In this document: one piece after another, positions 12,501-24,919 of the stretch
How positions within the stretch are numbered: position 1 is the first letter of the stretch
Layout of the letters: every line of letters begins with the position of its first letter
Made by a program: the position numbers and the translations under genes
Notes under the pieces: model-generated
The model's database searches: none
Told to the model about the DNA's origin: nothing
Seen by the model: the letters and a program-made list of their open reading frames with translations, nothing else
DNA from: Hydractinia symbiolongicarpus
Lineage: Eukaryota > Cnidaria > Hydrozoa > Anthoathecata > Hydractiniidae
DNA: 64,000 bases
Direction of reading: 5' to 3'
Assembly (NCBI RefSeq): GCF_029227915.1
Contig: NC_079878.1
Location: 8,492,001 to 8,556,000, forward strand

Positions 12501-14305
12501 TTATGTTTGAAAGGAGTTTCGCAGATTCAGTACCCTGTTACTTGCAATTTGTGTATGACAGCGGCACTTTTAGTGAATATGCAGGGTCAGATGTTATCTT
12601 TGTAAAGGTCTACAACCAAGGCCTGCTATGTTTAGTATCAGTTGATATAATTTTCAACTTTTCTCCTTCGAAACACACGCTTGCTATAGCCGAGGGTTTA
12701 AAAAACGCGTCTTTATAATGTACCAAGCCTTATGGTATTGCCAAACAAAGGAAAGAAAAATGCCAGAAAAATTAAAGCTGACCTGAACGTCGTCATCTCG
12801 TTCCTTTACCCCTATTCAATCTTCCGTTTATTCGTGATAAATCCTTCGCATCAATGTTGCAGAGAAAAACATTTTCATAAACAGTGGATATGCATGCTTT
12901 TCGTTTTATGCAAGTTATAATGATGATGACGATATGAGGAAGATTGGGAAAAAAGCAATGACGCCAAAAAGTTTGCAACATGTTGGCAGTTGCGTGTTCG
13001 GCCAAAACATAAATTCTATACAATATAGATCAAGTTACTAATTTTAGAAAAAGTGCAATAATTGACAACGAAAATTTCACAAACATTTTATCTTGGTAAA
13101 ATGATTGCAGTTGTTTTGCGCAGAAACATTTTAGCTGATGTTGAAGACCAGCATTGTGCAGTAATTTTGACAAGGTTGTAATAATTCTACGTGAAATCCC
13201 AAATCTGAAGCTTATAATACGAAAGAGAACTAGTATTCGACACTCAATGTTTTTGGTAGATTTGATTCTTTTTGTGTTCGTGCTACATGGTTGTAGTACT
13301 TCCATACGAAATCTCAAGCCTGAGGCTCATAACATAAAAAATATATTTTTCACTAACGTGGATCAAAAGGGTCTGGCTGGTCATTGAAATCCCATTTTAA
13401 GTTAGATTTGATGTTTTTGTGTTCTATTAGGGATTTACGACTTGTAGCTATGCTAAATTACGTAAGAGGCTTATGATATGAAAAGATTCCTTTTATCGGA
13501 GGTAGTGTTTTGGGTCTGACTTGATCTTATAACTAGAATTCATGTTAGATTTCTGCATTCACTACGCATGTTGTGTATTAAAACTATTGTAGTGATCTGT
13601 AAGTTTGAGGTCTGATGCTAAATGTTGCTTGAAAATAAAAAACATGATTACTCTATGATAATGATTAGACCACCTTGGCAACTAATAAACCTAACAAAAG
13701 AAGGGAAGTTGATCAAAAGAAACAAGAGACAAAAATAGTAAGAAGTGTAAACAAAAATGTTCAAGTAATTATTTAAATACAATCCTTAGGAAAATTTGTT
13801 TTAAACACTTTTCATTTATCTTGCCGGCAATGGAGTTTGACAGAGAAGATAAAAAGTGGAATGTCACGACAGCTATGTGGCCGTGAGAAACACTTATAAT
13901 TCTTTTCTTGCGTTTTTAAACAAGATTGCTAATGATAAAAAAAAGTGCAATTAATTCTTAATTATTCCAACGGACCATGATATTGAGTTTTTTTATTTGT
14001 ACACATGAAGGGACTGTGAAATTGACTAATTAATTTTAGGGCGGTAAAATTTGTTTCCACTACGTAACTGCGGTCTTTACAACAAGTTTTAAGTAGTTAA
14101 GAAATCAACTTCAAATATGATGGTGTTAATGTTTTCTATGAAATATAATTGCTTGCAACCACTCTCACCGTCTCTTAGATATTGCATAGGTTAAGCTTCC
14201 CTAAAACACAAGAAAAGACAAATAAATCATTCACCAAATTTTGGGCAATGTCTTTTTCTGTTAATAGAATTTTCTTCCAGGTTCTTTGCATTACGGTGGT
14301 CAGTA
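12501..14305. repeat. Intergenic with weak degenerate repeat
   Basis: No gene is seen. Between about 13170 and 13640 four loosely similar segments share a run like AATCTGAAGCTTATAATACG, spaced 118-150 bp apart (near 13200, 13310, 13460, 13600). This looks like an old tandem array, but divergence is high. Confidence 0.3.
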
Positions 14306-14619
14306 TGTGACATTGCTAACGACAAATTTATTTGAAAAAATAATTCACACTATATTAAGTCGACATATTGACGACATATTCGCTGATTAAAAAATAAGTA
14401 GCGAATATCTCGACGTAATGTGATATTATATTTGCAATATAAGAAATTAGCCATGGAGATATCAACCGGACGGGATATTCGCGACTTAGCAAATACGTAG
14501 CGAATGAGTCGCGAATATATCGACTCAATGTGGTATTCGCGACTTGTTTGCTATTTATTTTTGATGTTGTGAATAAGTTACGAATATGTCAACTTGAAGT
14601 TGTCGTTAAAAATGTCACA
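14306..14619. mobile_element. TA-flanked MITE with TGTGACATT ends
   Basis: The left end TGTGACATTGCTAACGACAA is mirrored at the right end with two changes, and a TA lies on each side (14304-14305 and 14620-14621). The 314-bp interior is rich in GTCGCGAATAT-type motifs and noncoding. A TA duplication fits the Tc1/mariner or a similar group. Confidence 0.75.
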
Positions 14620-16959
14620 TATGTCGCGCACCATAATTTCATCAATGTAAAATATAAATATAAAAAAAAAGAAGCCTGTAACCTAAAATATGGAGAGGCT
14701 CGAAAGAGTATGCAACAACTATTACTATATAGGCCTATAAACGAGTCGATACATTGCTCCCATCATGGGAAGAGTTTTGCACGTTATAATAAATATTTTT
14801 CTTAAACACAGTATTACCACAAATCTAACCATTCATTAAGTTAAATTAGAATCAAAATTATTTGATGATGCAAAACAACTGCATGTTTTACACTCTTTGA
14901 AACTTCTTTTTCAATACAATCTGAAATGTTTGAAGATTTTTTGAAGGATTTAAAAACAGGTAATATAATATGTTTTATTCCGGTAGAGTGGTTGCAGCGA
15001 ACAAAATTATCTGTGTTTCGCAGCTTTCATACAATGGAAATAACATACTACCGGTATTCGCTGTTGATTACTACTGTCATTGACACTGGTTTTTGGTAGG
15101 ACGACTCGTATTGACAATTTGGTGTACTCTTCAGCAGTATGCCATAATTATTGAAGCGGAAATATATTCTTGTTTACGCCAGTCATTTGTGTGCAAATCA
15201 CCATTTAAAAATTACATTTAAGGCATTTTCTCGATCACAAGGAAAATCATCTGTTTTCATATTGTTTCTTCTTCCTCCTTTCATTTCTTAAAGTGTATGT
15301 GCTTTTTCAACTGCCACAATATGTAGTGACTTAGCCGAAAGCTTTAACATGAAAACATTGTAGGTTTGAAACAGGTTGCTAAAATAAAGAATACCTGGTT
15401 GACTCGGAATACACCCTATGCAACATGACAGAAACCGTTTTCGCATCTTACTCAACAGAAAAAAATGAAAAGCACAGAAATGGCATAATTTATCTAGTAA
15501 TAATATAATGAAAAAAATCCGACAGAGATGTTCAAATTAGTTCAGTTAGTTCTTGCGTAGAAACCAGTTTCTTTAAAGTTTAACAACGTGTCAAAGTGGC
15601 ACATAAGATGCAGATATGTCGATTGGCATAGTCAGCTCTACAACAAATCAATTTACATGTTTCAGCCATCATAACAAAAAACGTCCTAAAAAAAAGGACT
15701 AAGAATGTTTTACATTTAAAATATTTGCAGGGTTATAAAATTTTAATTTCTTTTTTTTACATAAAAGGGTTAATTTTCACTAAAACTTTGCCGAACGACC
15801 TAAAATATTAAACAGTCTGGTAAAACTAAAAATATCTGTTTTGTTTACGTGAGTGATAAATTTTTTATAATTCAGTAATTTTACACATTTGCCAAACGGT
15901 GGCTAAAGTAAAAAACAATGGAACATATTAAGGATAATAAGGATATTGTGATGGTCACGGGTCAATACGCACAAAATGATGAATCAAGAAAGGTTAAAGA
16001 TCAAAATAGCAAAAAATGTTGAACAACATGTGAAGAACATTTTCATTATTTTATACTACTGAACGTATTGAACAAATTGATATTTACTTTGTGATTGAAG
16101 ATAAAGAAAGTAAAGATTCGTGAATAAGGATGAAGCAACCATATTGCAACTGCTCCTTCGATTTGTTGTTAAATGTTTCCGGTCTGTATATTTATTCAAA
16201 TTTGGCGCCATCTCATCATAACAAACTTCATCGTTCGAAGCTTCTAGTGTTTTGTAGAAAGGGACTCACAACATGAAAAAAGTATTGCTTGTCATGATAG
16301 ATATTTCTTAAGTTCAGAAGTTTAAACGAAGGTTATAAAAAGCTGTTATTATTATAGTACGTAAAATAGTCTTGGTTATCAAGTGAAATGTGTTATCTTG
16401 ATGTTTACTGGTAAGTACATCTAAAACCTATATATTTTCATCTTGTACAGCCATAAAGATTGCGTAAAAATGTTGTTAGGAAGATATACTGATACTTAGT
16501 TATGAAATATAGTTATTTATTTGTTATTATAGTAGTTACATTAGTAGACTTTAGAATTTAGAAATCTACAAATTTTTCTGTCACTTAAAATTTTTTTTCT
16601 GGCTGTCACAAAAAAGTTTTTTGTTCGCCTCTCCTTTAAAAACATAAATAAAAAGTAGACATTACAGCATTTACATTTGTACGCGGAATCATTTTGTAAT
16701 TTGCAAGAGGCGATAATATATGTTGCATTACCTAACTAAAATAGGTTCAGTGTGTATTTCCTGGTATTTAACCTCGCTTTTCACAAAAATTCTTTCACCG
16801 AAGACGGTGAAGTTGATCAACTGTGAAAGTTTATTCTAGCGAAATCTTTAGATCCAAATTCGTCCAAGATCTGTTAAATCACCAACAAAAGCATCTTATG
16901 TTTTGTTAAGCATGTTAAGGAAAAAAAAACGAGCTTACTCTTTTAAATAAATTCTTTTT
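14620..16959. other. Intergenic, no gene seen
   Basis: A+T-rich. No coding frame, tRNA or clear repeat was found. Confidence 0.5.
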
Positions 16960-17384
16960 ATATGACGAACCCCGGATAACTCTCGATTTAAAGAACCAAA
17001 TTTTTAGCCTCCAGAGGTCTAAAAAACTTGATATAACGAGCTCAAGGCGCTAAATGTAACAGAAATTCGGCAATAGCTTTGAAGCATAGAAACATTTGTA
17101 GAGCATGCAGTAAAACAAAAACAAACCAAGCTTTGAACTTTCAGATACCATAATGTCAATAACATTTTTATCAGAAATTTTCCTTATAGGGAAATGCTTA
17201 CGCAAGCATTAAAATCACTGATATCTGCAAGAAATAATTTTCTAGGTGCATGGAGACGTTGCATTGTGTAATGTAAACAGAAATTCACAAATGTTTCTTT
17301 GATGCGAAATTTGTTTTGATTTCGGGATATCGAACTTTCGATATAGCGAACTTTTCTTCGGCTTCCTATACCGAACGTCTACTG
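16960..17384. mobile_element. pogo-like MITE, left end worn
   Basis: The right end reads inward as CAGTAGACGTTCGGTATAGG then a series of 'TATCGAA'-type motifs, and is followed by TA. This matches the end style of the element at 37637. The left side (16965-17045) has the matching 'GGATAACTC...GATATAACGAG' style but no clean CAGT end. It is noncoding. Confidence 0.5.
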
Positions 17385-18772
17385 TAATAAAATAGGGGCG
17401 GGTTTTTGGTAATTTACTATACGAAATATGTGAAAACCTGAGAAGTATGTTATATACATCCTCTTTAGTTAACAGAATCATCAGTCAAACTTTATAACTG
17501 AAGTAGTTTGATTTTATGCAGAAAGTGATGTTTGGACAATTGTGAGCTTCTCTATTGACCTCATAAAAAAGTGTTAACATAAGCAAATGTTTATTACTAT
17601 AATCACTTTTTTTTCTTTTTTTGTCATACTACAATCCGTGGGAACCGTAATTCCATTTACGAACATTGGCTAAAAGCGTGCATTAAAAAAAGAAAACTAA
17701 TACACGTTGCCCAAATTACATGTTTTTTAAAATTTTGGAATTTTGTTGTTTTGACCTTAACATTATTTTCAGCATCACTAAATTGGGTGTGTATAAATTT
17801 TCAACTTAATCCGACATGGGAAAGTGCTGCGTTGGTGGCATCATTGTTACGGTCAAAGCCTTCTTAATTTTCGGCTTGTACTAATAAGCCTCATATATTC
17901 GAGCAAAGGTTAATTAGAACAAAATTAAAAACACTGTTGTAGCAGGTTGTTTGTTTGATGCATAAATATGAAAATATCACGATTTATCAATTTTCATGTG
18001 AGGATTTCGAAAATTACATTCATTTTCTTTAAAAAAGTTGAGAAAGAGCTGCGCACATCAAAGAAAATAAATTCGGGAATGGTGTATTGGGGAAGAAATT
18101 TTTTTTTTCTGTTTCCATTGTCGCTACTGGTGTCACTTCTCATTCTCTAAATTTTATCATTAATCAAATTGCATTCTACTTTTCCCATCGGTATACTTTT
18201 AAATGGATTTGTTTTCTGTTCAAATCCGATTTTTGATGACGTTAAGTCGGCTCTACCGAATCTGCTTTGATCTATTCATTTCAGATTTGACGTAAAATGG
18301 ATTAAAAATACACATAAATAAATGACGTCTTAAGGCGTTTTCAGTAACGGGAATAAAGTAATCATGTTAATAAAGTCCCACGATTACAAAAAAGTGTGAT
18401 CATAAATATCTGAAGCTCTACTGTATTCCGAGTTTATAGTGCACTAGTGAGGTGCGTTTAAAATTGGACAAAAAACAGAATAAGGTACAACCTGAAATTG
18501 AATTTCAAGCGTGGAGATAGGTGTTCCTATTCACTTTCTACTCTCTCATACATTTGTTATTATTTTCACATTTATTTTCTTGTTCAACAAATCTTCAAAA
18601 ATAAACTTTATTCTTTTAACCTTCCGGAAAATCATGGTATTTGATCAACTGCTTTCATGCCGCTGATTTGACTTTGTAATTATTTTAATTTGGCGCTACT
18701 TGTCCATAATGATTGTCTTGTAAATATTATCCCAGTTTTCCAAAGTTAAATATAGTTTTCTGACACTGGCGC
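17385..18772. other. Intergenic, no gene seen
   Basis: No supported gene. A lone CTACTGTA at about 18419 resembles a pogo-like end but has no partner. Confidence 0.45.
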
Positions 18773-18901
18773 CATGTTGATGGTGTGTTTACTCGTATTT
18801 TCGATACATTTGAGACATGTTGATGATGTGTTTTTTCGTATTTTCGATACATTTGAGACATATTGATGGTATGTTTACTCGTATTTTCGATACAATTGAG
18901 G
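18773..18901. repeat. 43-bp tandem repeat, 3 copies
   Basis: Three direct copies start at 18773, 18816 and 18859, each with CATGTTGATGGTGTGTTTAC and then CGTATTTTCGATACA, with only a few differences. Confidence 0.9.
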
Positions 18902-21900
18902 CTTAGCCCTTAAAATCTTCGTGAATACGATTTACACGAAGTGAAGCCCTTGAACATATTTAAAAAGTTATTGCACATGTGTACAAAATTTTGCACATGT
19001 GCCAAAACCACGAAAAAAAATTATTGCGCTTTTGCAAACAACGGTCTAATTCAACTTAATATGCTTAGGGGTGTGGAACTTGTCAGTCCTTTGAATAACG
19101 CTTTTTTGGTAGGCTATGCATGGCTATGATACTTACTGAATTTTTTATCTATCTATCGGACAGATATTTTGAGGCCCTATACCTTCGCAGAATCTTAGAT
19201 GTTGGCCATAACTCGAAAATACACCTTAAATTTCTATGAAATTACGTCCATAATATGATACTAACAGAAAAGTAAATTTGTCCATATATGGACATAGTAC
19301 CTTTTCGTTTGTGCGCAAATGAAATAACAACCTCTCTAACTAAACTTGCCATACTCTTTTGACGTCAAAACACCAGAACCGTTGCATATTTAATAGAAAC
19401 TGCGCAATAAAGACTACAGGGGGTTACGTTAATCTTGTTAAATGGGGTAATTACTCAACTTTTAAGCCCTATTCATCGCAATGAGGCCTTTTTTCTTTCG
19501 ATGTTGTTATTAATTGACTCCATAAGATCCTCCTTTCACCTTTTACGCTGTTATATATTGCATCATTAGACTTAAACGAGTGTTTGATCATCGTGGGAAG
19601 AAAGTAACTAATTACAATTGCATTAAATTTTTATAACAACGGTTGTTTAATTATTTTATCATTTTTTGCTTCTCGAATTATTTTTTTATTAGCTAATTAG
19701 TTGGTTTATATCAACTAGTAAATACAAAAACTTTCAACTCGGAACCTTGTGATGAAATTTAATTTATTTCCGATGGACTTAACAAAGTAGTTTGCAACCA
19801 CATAAATTTGAAAATTTGAAAATTTTGGTCAGTTGGTGCATAATCAACAAATATTACTGCCAAGAAGTTAAGAAATGATGAAAGCTGCACATTGTGAAAT
19901 GCTGCCAATTCTCTAAATAAAACTCAATATTTAAACCAAAAAGACCCCCACCCCTACCCACACTTCCCCGTCCTTGGATACTGTTTTATATTAAATTTAT
20001 ATTGCAGCAGGGATTTGCACTAGAAAAAAATTAACATTTGGTTCACTTTAGCTAAGAAATGAAAATGAATAAATCAACACAAACTTAAGTTGTTAAAAAT
20101 ATTAATTATATTTCGAAACTAAAATACGTATGTGAAAACTTAAGTGTTAACCCGTAAAAAATGCTCATTAAAGAATCACGTATGTTTTGCTTTCGTATTA
20201 GGCAAATATTAATTTTAAGAAATAACAATAAAAAAATTATCAACCTTACTAATCCTATCTTTTTCCTTTCTTATCTTCAGAAACAAAGGATAAAATCATA
20301 CGTGCTAAGCGAAGGAAACTTCCAGGAAAAGAAAATCATAAGAATTTTTTCTTACTAAACCAAAACAAACACGTAGAGAACTTTTGCTTTAATTTGTTTT
20401 CGATAAGAAAACAACATGTCATTGATAAAAAAACCACCTGCTGTTGTGAATATTAATTTGTTTGTTTGTTATCTTAATATCTCAATAAATGATCTGTCAT
20501 CGTGAACAATAGGTTATGTTGATGAATTTGATGTTTGTTTAATGTTTAATACCTATCATAGCATGTGATCCAGTAATGGGAGGGATCAGTATGAAAGCTG
20601 GCGGGTGATTGACCCGACCTCTTTATCATGTTTTAAACGATACTAATTGTCTTAGATGATTTCGCCAAGTGCACCTTATAATATTCACCATGGCTACTCA
20701 CATCATAAAGACAGTTTGTTTATCATATGTCACGCTCAAAGAGGAACAGGTACCTTGCATCATACCGAACGATAGTATGTACACAATATCTACATGTTTG
20801 TAATGAAACTAATATTGTAATGACAATGAATGTTGTCTGTTATGCAGTTGGAGCTCTTCCAAGGCTATTTCTGATACAGTGTCCTACCTGATATTTACAT
20901 GGAGAGATATGCGTCGATGTCATGGTTAAAGTGTTAAAAATCATCGGCTTTTAAACATTTTTTGCGGGCTTGTATCTACGCCACACAAAAAAACAACTAA
21001 AAATCAGGAATTGTCACATTATAATTAATTTTGAAAATAATTTTTAACGCGTAAACTTCGCTATGTTGAGGTAAAATGTACTTGTTTCCAAAGATCATTG
21101 CCTTTATGCTACCACTTTTGAAAGAATCATTCTAAATATTATAGATTTTTTAGATTCAATACTGCGTGAAAATGTCCTAAGTGACGTTTGAATGCTGGTC
21201 AGTTAGTTTTTAATTATATCTGACCAATACATCGATATATATTAGCAAATTAATAACAGAAAAAGTTATATCTTCCGTTAACTCAACTTTGCTCGCAAAC
21301 CAAATTTTCGAAGCCATCAATATAAATGACGTTCATTTGAATTTACAATGTTATAAAAAATGCTATTCCGTCTTTAAAAAAATAATATTGTAGAGCCAAA
21401 AAAAGAATTGATAATTTCTTTAAGGTAACATTGTTTTGTATGCCGTTTCAAATTTCGCATACTGCTAGACAAAATTGTGTTTAACAGTGTTAAAGCATAG
21501 CATTTTGATCCTCATTATTACATGGATATCTTCTTCTTTACGTAACTTATTTACCTTGTTAAAAATATTTGGAATACTGAATTGGCAGAAAAGACCGTTT
21601 GGTACTTCTTTATAAAAAAAGCGCACAATATTAGGCGAAGGCGCGTGTGTTGTTTGCAACATGAAACTGCAAATCTGAAAAGATATTCTGTTTGCACCAT
21701 AACATGGTAAAACATGCATAAAAGAGAAAGTGAAGGACATTTTAGTAAAATTCTAAAATTCTATTATTACCATAACACAACATAACCTTGTACAATATAA
21801 TATATTCTTTATTTACATTAAACATTTTTCTATAACTTACCGTATAAATAATTTCTTTTTTTCCTCCAAAACACATATAAAATATACACCATTTTTCTTT

Positions 21901-22431
21901 GCGACATAAATCTCATGTGCAGACCTAACATTTAACAAGATTCTAATTTTCTTACTATAGCAATATTACCCCCTTAAAGGACGGCTTTTATAAAAATTAG
22001 GCAAAACAGCTCCACTGTCATGAAAAGCGTCTTTTCCTCAACCACTCATCACGACTCAAGTTTCCAAAAGCTGATTTATTTGTTGACTTTTTAAAAAAGG
22101 GTCTAGGCTTTTAAGGGTTACGTTCTTCGTAACTGAAAAGAACATCTAAGACAGTATGTTTAATGTTATGTTTATGTTACGTTTTCTAAAATCAGGAACT
22201 GTCTATCTATAACATTAGTCTCGACTTTATGTTTTAATTGCTGTAACGGTCAACGTAACAATCTTTGAACGTTTCTTAAAAGTCTATTCGATATTACAAT
22301 TCATACTTCCATCTTTGAAACGACGTCCTCGCACCTTAAACCATTAGGCGTTAGGATAGAGACATTTTATCGTGTTTCAGCGTATCGCATTATCTGTTAA
22401 CCACTTCACTGCGAAAATATTCTTTTTGAGT
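18902..22431. other. Intergenic and Wnt 3' flank
   Basis: No gene is seen. About 19050-19280 resembles 39590-39800 (shared runs like GCATGGCTATGATACTTACT), suggesting a dispersed old repeat. The last few hundred bases are likely the 3' untranslated region of the minus-strand Wnt gene; its first AATAAA downstream of the stop is at 22080-22075. Confidence 0.45.
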
Positions 22432-24919
22432 TTAATTACAGATATGTGTTGTAACGGCCTTTTTACATGTTTCACAAGTGATGTCGCAACAGTATTCAAA
22501 CTTGCAGTTGCATGGCACTGTTTTTACTTCAACTACAGTTTTAAACCCTCGATTACAGCATAAAACCTTGCAACCAGTAGGCCCTGGGTCGTCTTTGTTA
22601 CAAGCTCTACCTTTAGTGCCTAGTATACCATAAGCTGAGTTCTTATTACAGAACCCAGGGCTTTTTTCTAAAAACACTAAATCTTGTGCAGTTGGTTCTT
22701 TGAATGTTTTCTTGGACGGGATCAATTTTTTGCCATAATTATCTGTGCCGACTTGGATGGCTGATTTATACTTAGCTAACAGAAAATCGCTAATATCCCG
22801 AACTTTTGGAAGATTCTGCACACACTTTTTAACTGCGCATGCTCCTGAAACACCATGGCAACGACAGTTGATATTCTCTTTTGACTCGTGTGCTGCAAAA
22901 GCCTGAAAATTGAAACAAATCATTTGTAATTGCATGTTTTTGTAGCTTCGACCTGAGTCATATGATCATATCATGTTGGTAGTTGATTAAATCTGTCGTT
23001 AAAAACTTATCAACGTTGCCTTATCAACCGAAACTTGTAAATTGCGTAGGGTTAAAAAAACAAGGAGATTTTTTCTTACCAAGCGTCCTGCTCTTTTGTT
23101 GTGCTCATCGACAAGCCATCTTGTGTCTGTCTCTTTTACGTTTTTTAAAAGCCTTTCTGCTTCTTGTATACCATATCGAATACTTTTCTTTGCACATTCT
23201 GTTTTCTCCACTACCGTGCCTTCATTTTTGTTAACTTTCTCGACAGCCTTCTTTTGACATTTGCAGTTTTTTATTAACCCACTAGAGCACGCGTGGGCAA
23301 GCGAATATGCCACACCAGCTGAATGGATGGCAAATAGATAAGCTGTTTGCGGAAATGCTAAAATGAAATGGATAATATATTGTCAGTATATTGTTTACAA
23401 GCTGTTGAAACCACGTGTTGATATAAAGCGCCGCAATTAACAGAAGTATATTTTAATTTTTCAACTTTAAAGTTGATATAGATATAATAAATAAATATAT
23501 AAATATAATATAAGCAAATTGATGTAGCACAGGGTTACTTTATGTTGAAAAAAGAACGTAGGCTGTTTTCAAAAGTTTTAAGTGCAGTCACCAATCCAGT
23601 GAACAAACGTTTCAAGTTGTATTAAAAAGATTAATAAAATATTACGTCTTATAAAGAATACTCGTGCGTTATAGATTATTTGTTTTTTTATTCGAAAGAC
23701 ATATCATTAGGTTATTATGCCAGCCATCAATCAAAAAGATAGTATCAAGATTTTAAGTAAATAAAATTTAATGTTTTTCACCGCCTTTTTAGATCAAGTT
23801 TGCATACAATACACATCTAGTGGCATCATAAGACGTCCAGTCATTACAAACATTCTTTTTTCACAATTCTTTCAATTAATGTTATTTGTTTATAAAAAAT
23901 GATATACCATCAGGTAATTGCGTCCATATTATTTCAACCACTCATGCGTCAGTTTTTTAAAAAAAACATTTGTCGCTACGTCTTTATACATCTTCCATCT
24001 TAATTGAGCATAATTTTTCTTACTGTTATTTTACCCTTTGACTTACAAGTCCTGTCAAGGGTTTGGAAATAGTAAAGAAGAAACCAGACTCGTGTTTACA
24101 TTGTGGAAGCGCTAAGCAAATTAAAGACTCATTTATAGGAATTAAGGAAAGGAAACGTTTATATCAACCGACAAACCGAAATGTACCCAACCTTGACCGT
24201 ATTAATAGATACCAAAAATAGCATTGCGGATATTTTAAAAATCATTTCTAATGAGCTGTGATTACGTTTTCATCAAGTAGGTCGCTTCGGTGTTGATAAA
24301 AAATGTCCAGAATATCCTGAGCTAAAATCTTGATGTCTCTGTTTTTTTTATTAATTAAAATTCCGATAATTCTCCAGGGCACAAATAAGTTCTAATCGAC
24401 GCTTTAAAGCCCTCCTTCATGTCAGTTCTGATTATCGTTTCTCCTCCTTTTATCAAAACAAATTTTTTTTGCAATCAACAAAACTTGATAAAAAAACTAT
24501 AGAAACCTACCATGACTAACAATTTTGGGCAATGATTCTGGTGATGACGAGCAGTTCCAAGGACGCATTTGGAACTGATGTTGGCATTCCGAAGTAGCAA
24601 GCCTGGTGCCATTGTAGAGTATCGACATTAACACGACATCTCCAGCACAGTGTCGTAAATATGTATTCTTCCGCAAAAATGACGGTATATTACTGCACAA
24701 TGCAATGCGATTGAAATTTGTTTTGATCAAACTAAATAGCACAAACAAAAATAATAATAAAAAAATAATAAAGCATATGTTTCACATATCAGATCCTAAT
24801 AAGATTTTCATGACCCAATGAAGACATATCCTGTTATAAAGGTCGCCTTACCTTTTACCATCACACTGTGACAATGTAAGCATTAAAAATGCTAAAGTAA
24901 AGATTGATAATCGAGGCAT
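22432..24919 (-). CDS. Wnt: Wnt ligand, complete, 4 exons, 345 residues
   Basis: Exons on the minus strand: 24919-24852, 24731-24511, 23357-23080, 22902-22432, with GT/AG borders and matching phases. It is a secreted, lipid-carrying signal for Frizzled receptors. Residues 1-19 are a hydrophobic signal peptide, which supports the chosen ATG. Family marks in order: ECQHQFQMRPWNCSS (exon 2), TAYLFAIHSAGVAYSLAHACS and DEHNKRAGR (exon 3), then NCRCHGVSGAC with the lipid-bearing serine at about residue 208, GTKGRACN, GCKVLCCNRGF and the cysteine-rich finger CNCKFEYCCDITCETC (exon 4). Sequons NGT and NCS are present. Length is normal for Wnt. Oddities: the usual TCW after the lipid site is KCV here, and the N-terminal part is diverged. 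The subfamily cannot be named by eye. An AATAAA for the transcript lies at 22080-22075. Confidence 0.95.

Noticed and set aside
18405-18425. Right end of another pogo-like element
   Set aside because: Only CTACTGTA is present; no TAATTCGAA motifs and no left partner.
22372-23257. Plus-strand frames over the Wnt exons
   Set aside because: They are antisense shadows of the minus-strand Wnt exons.
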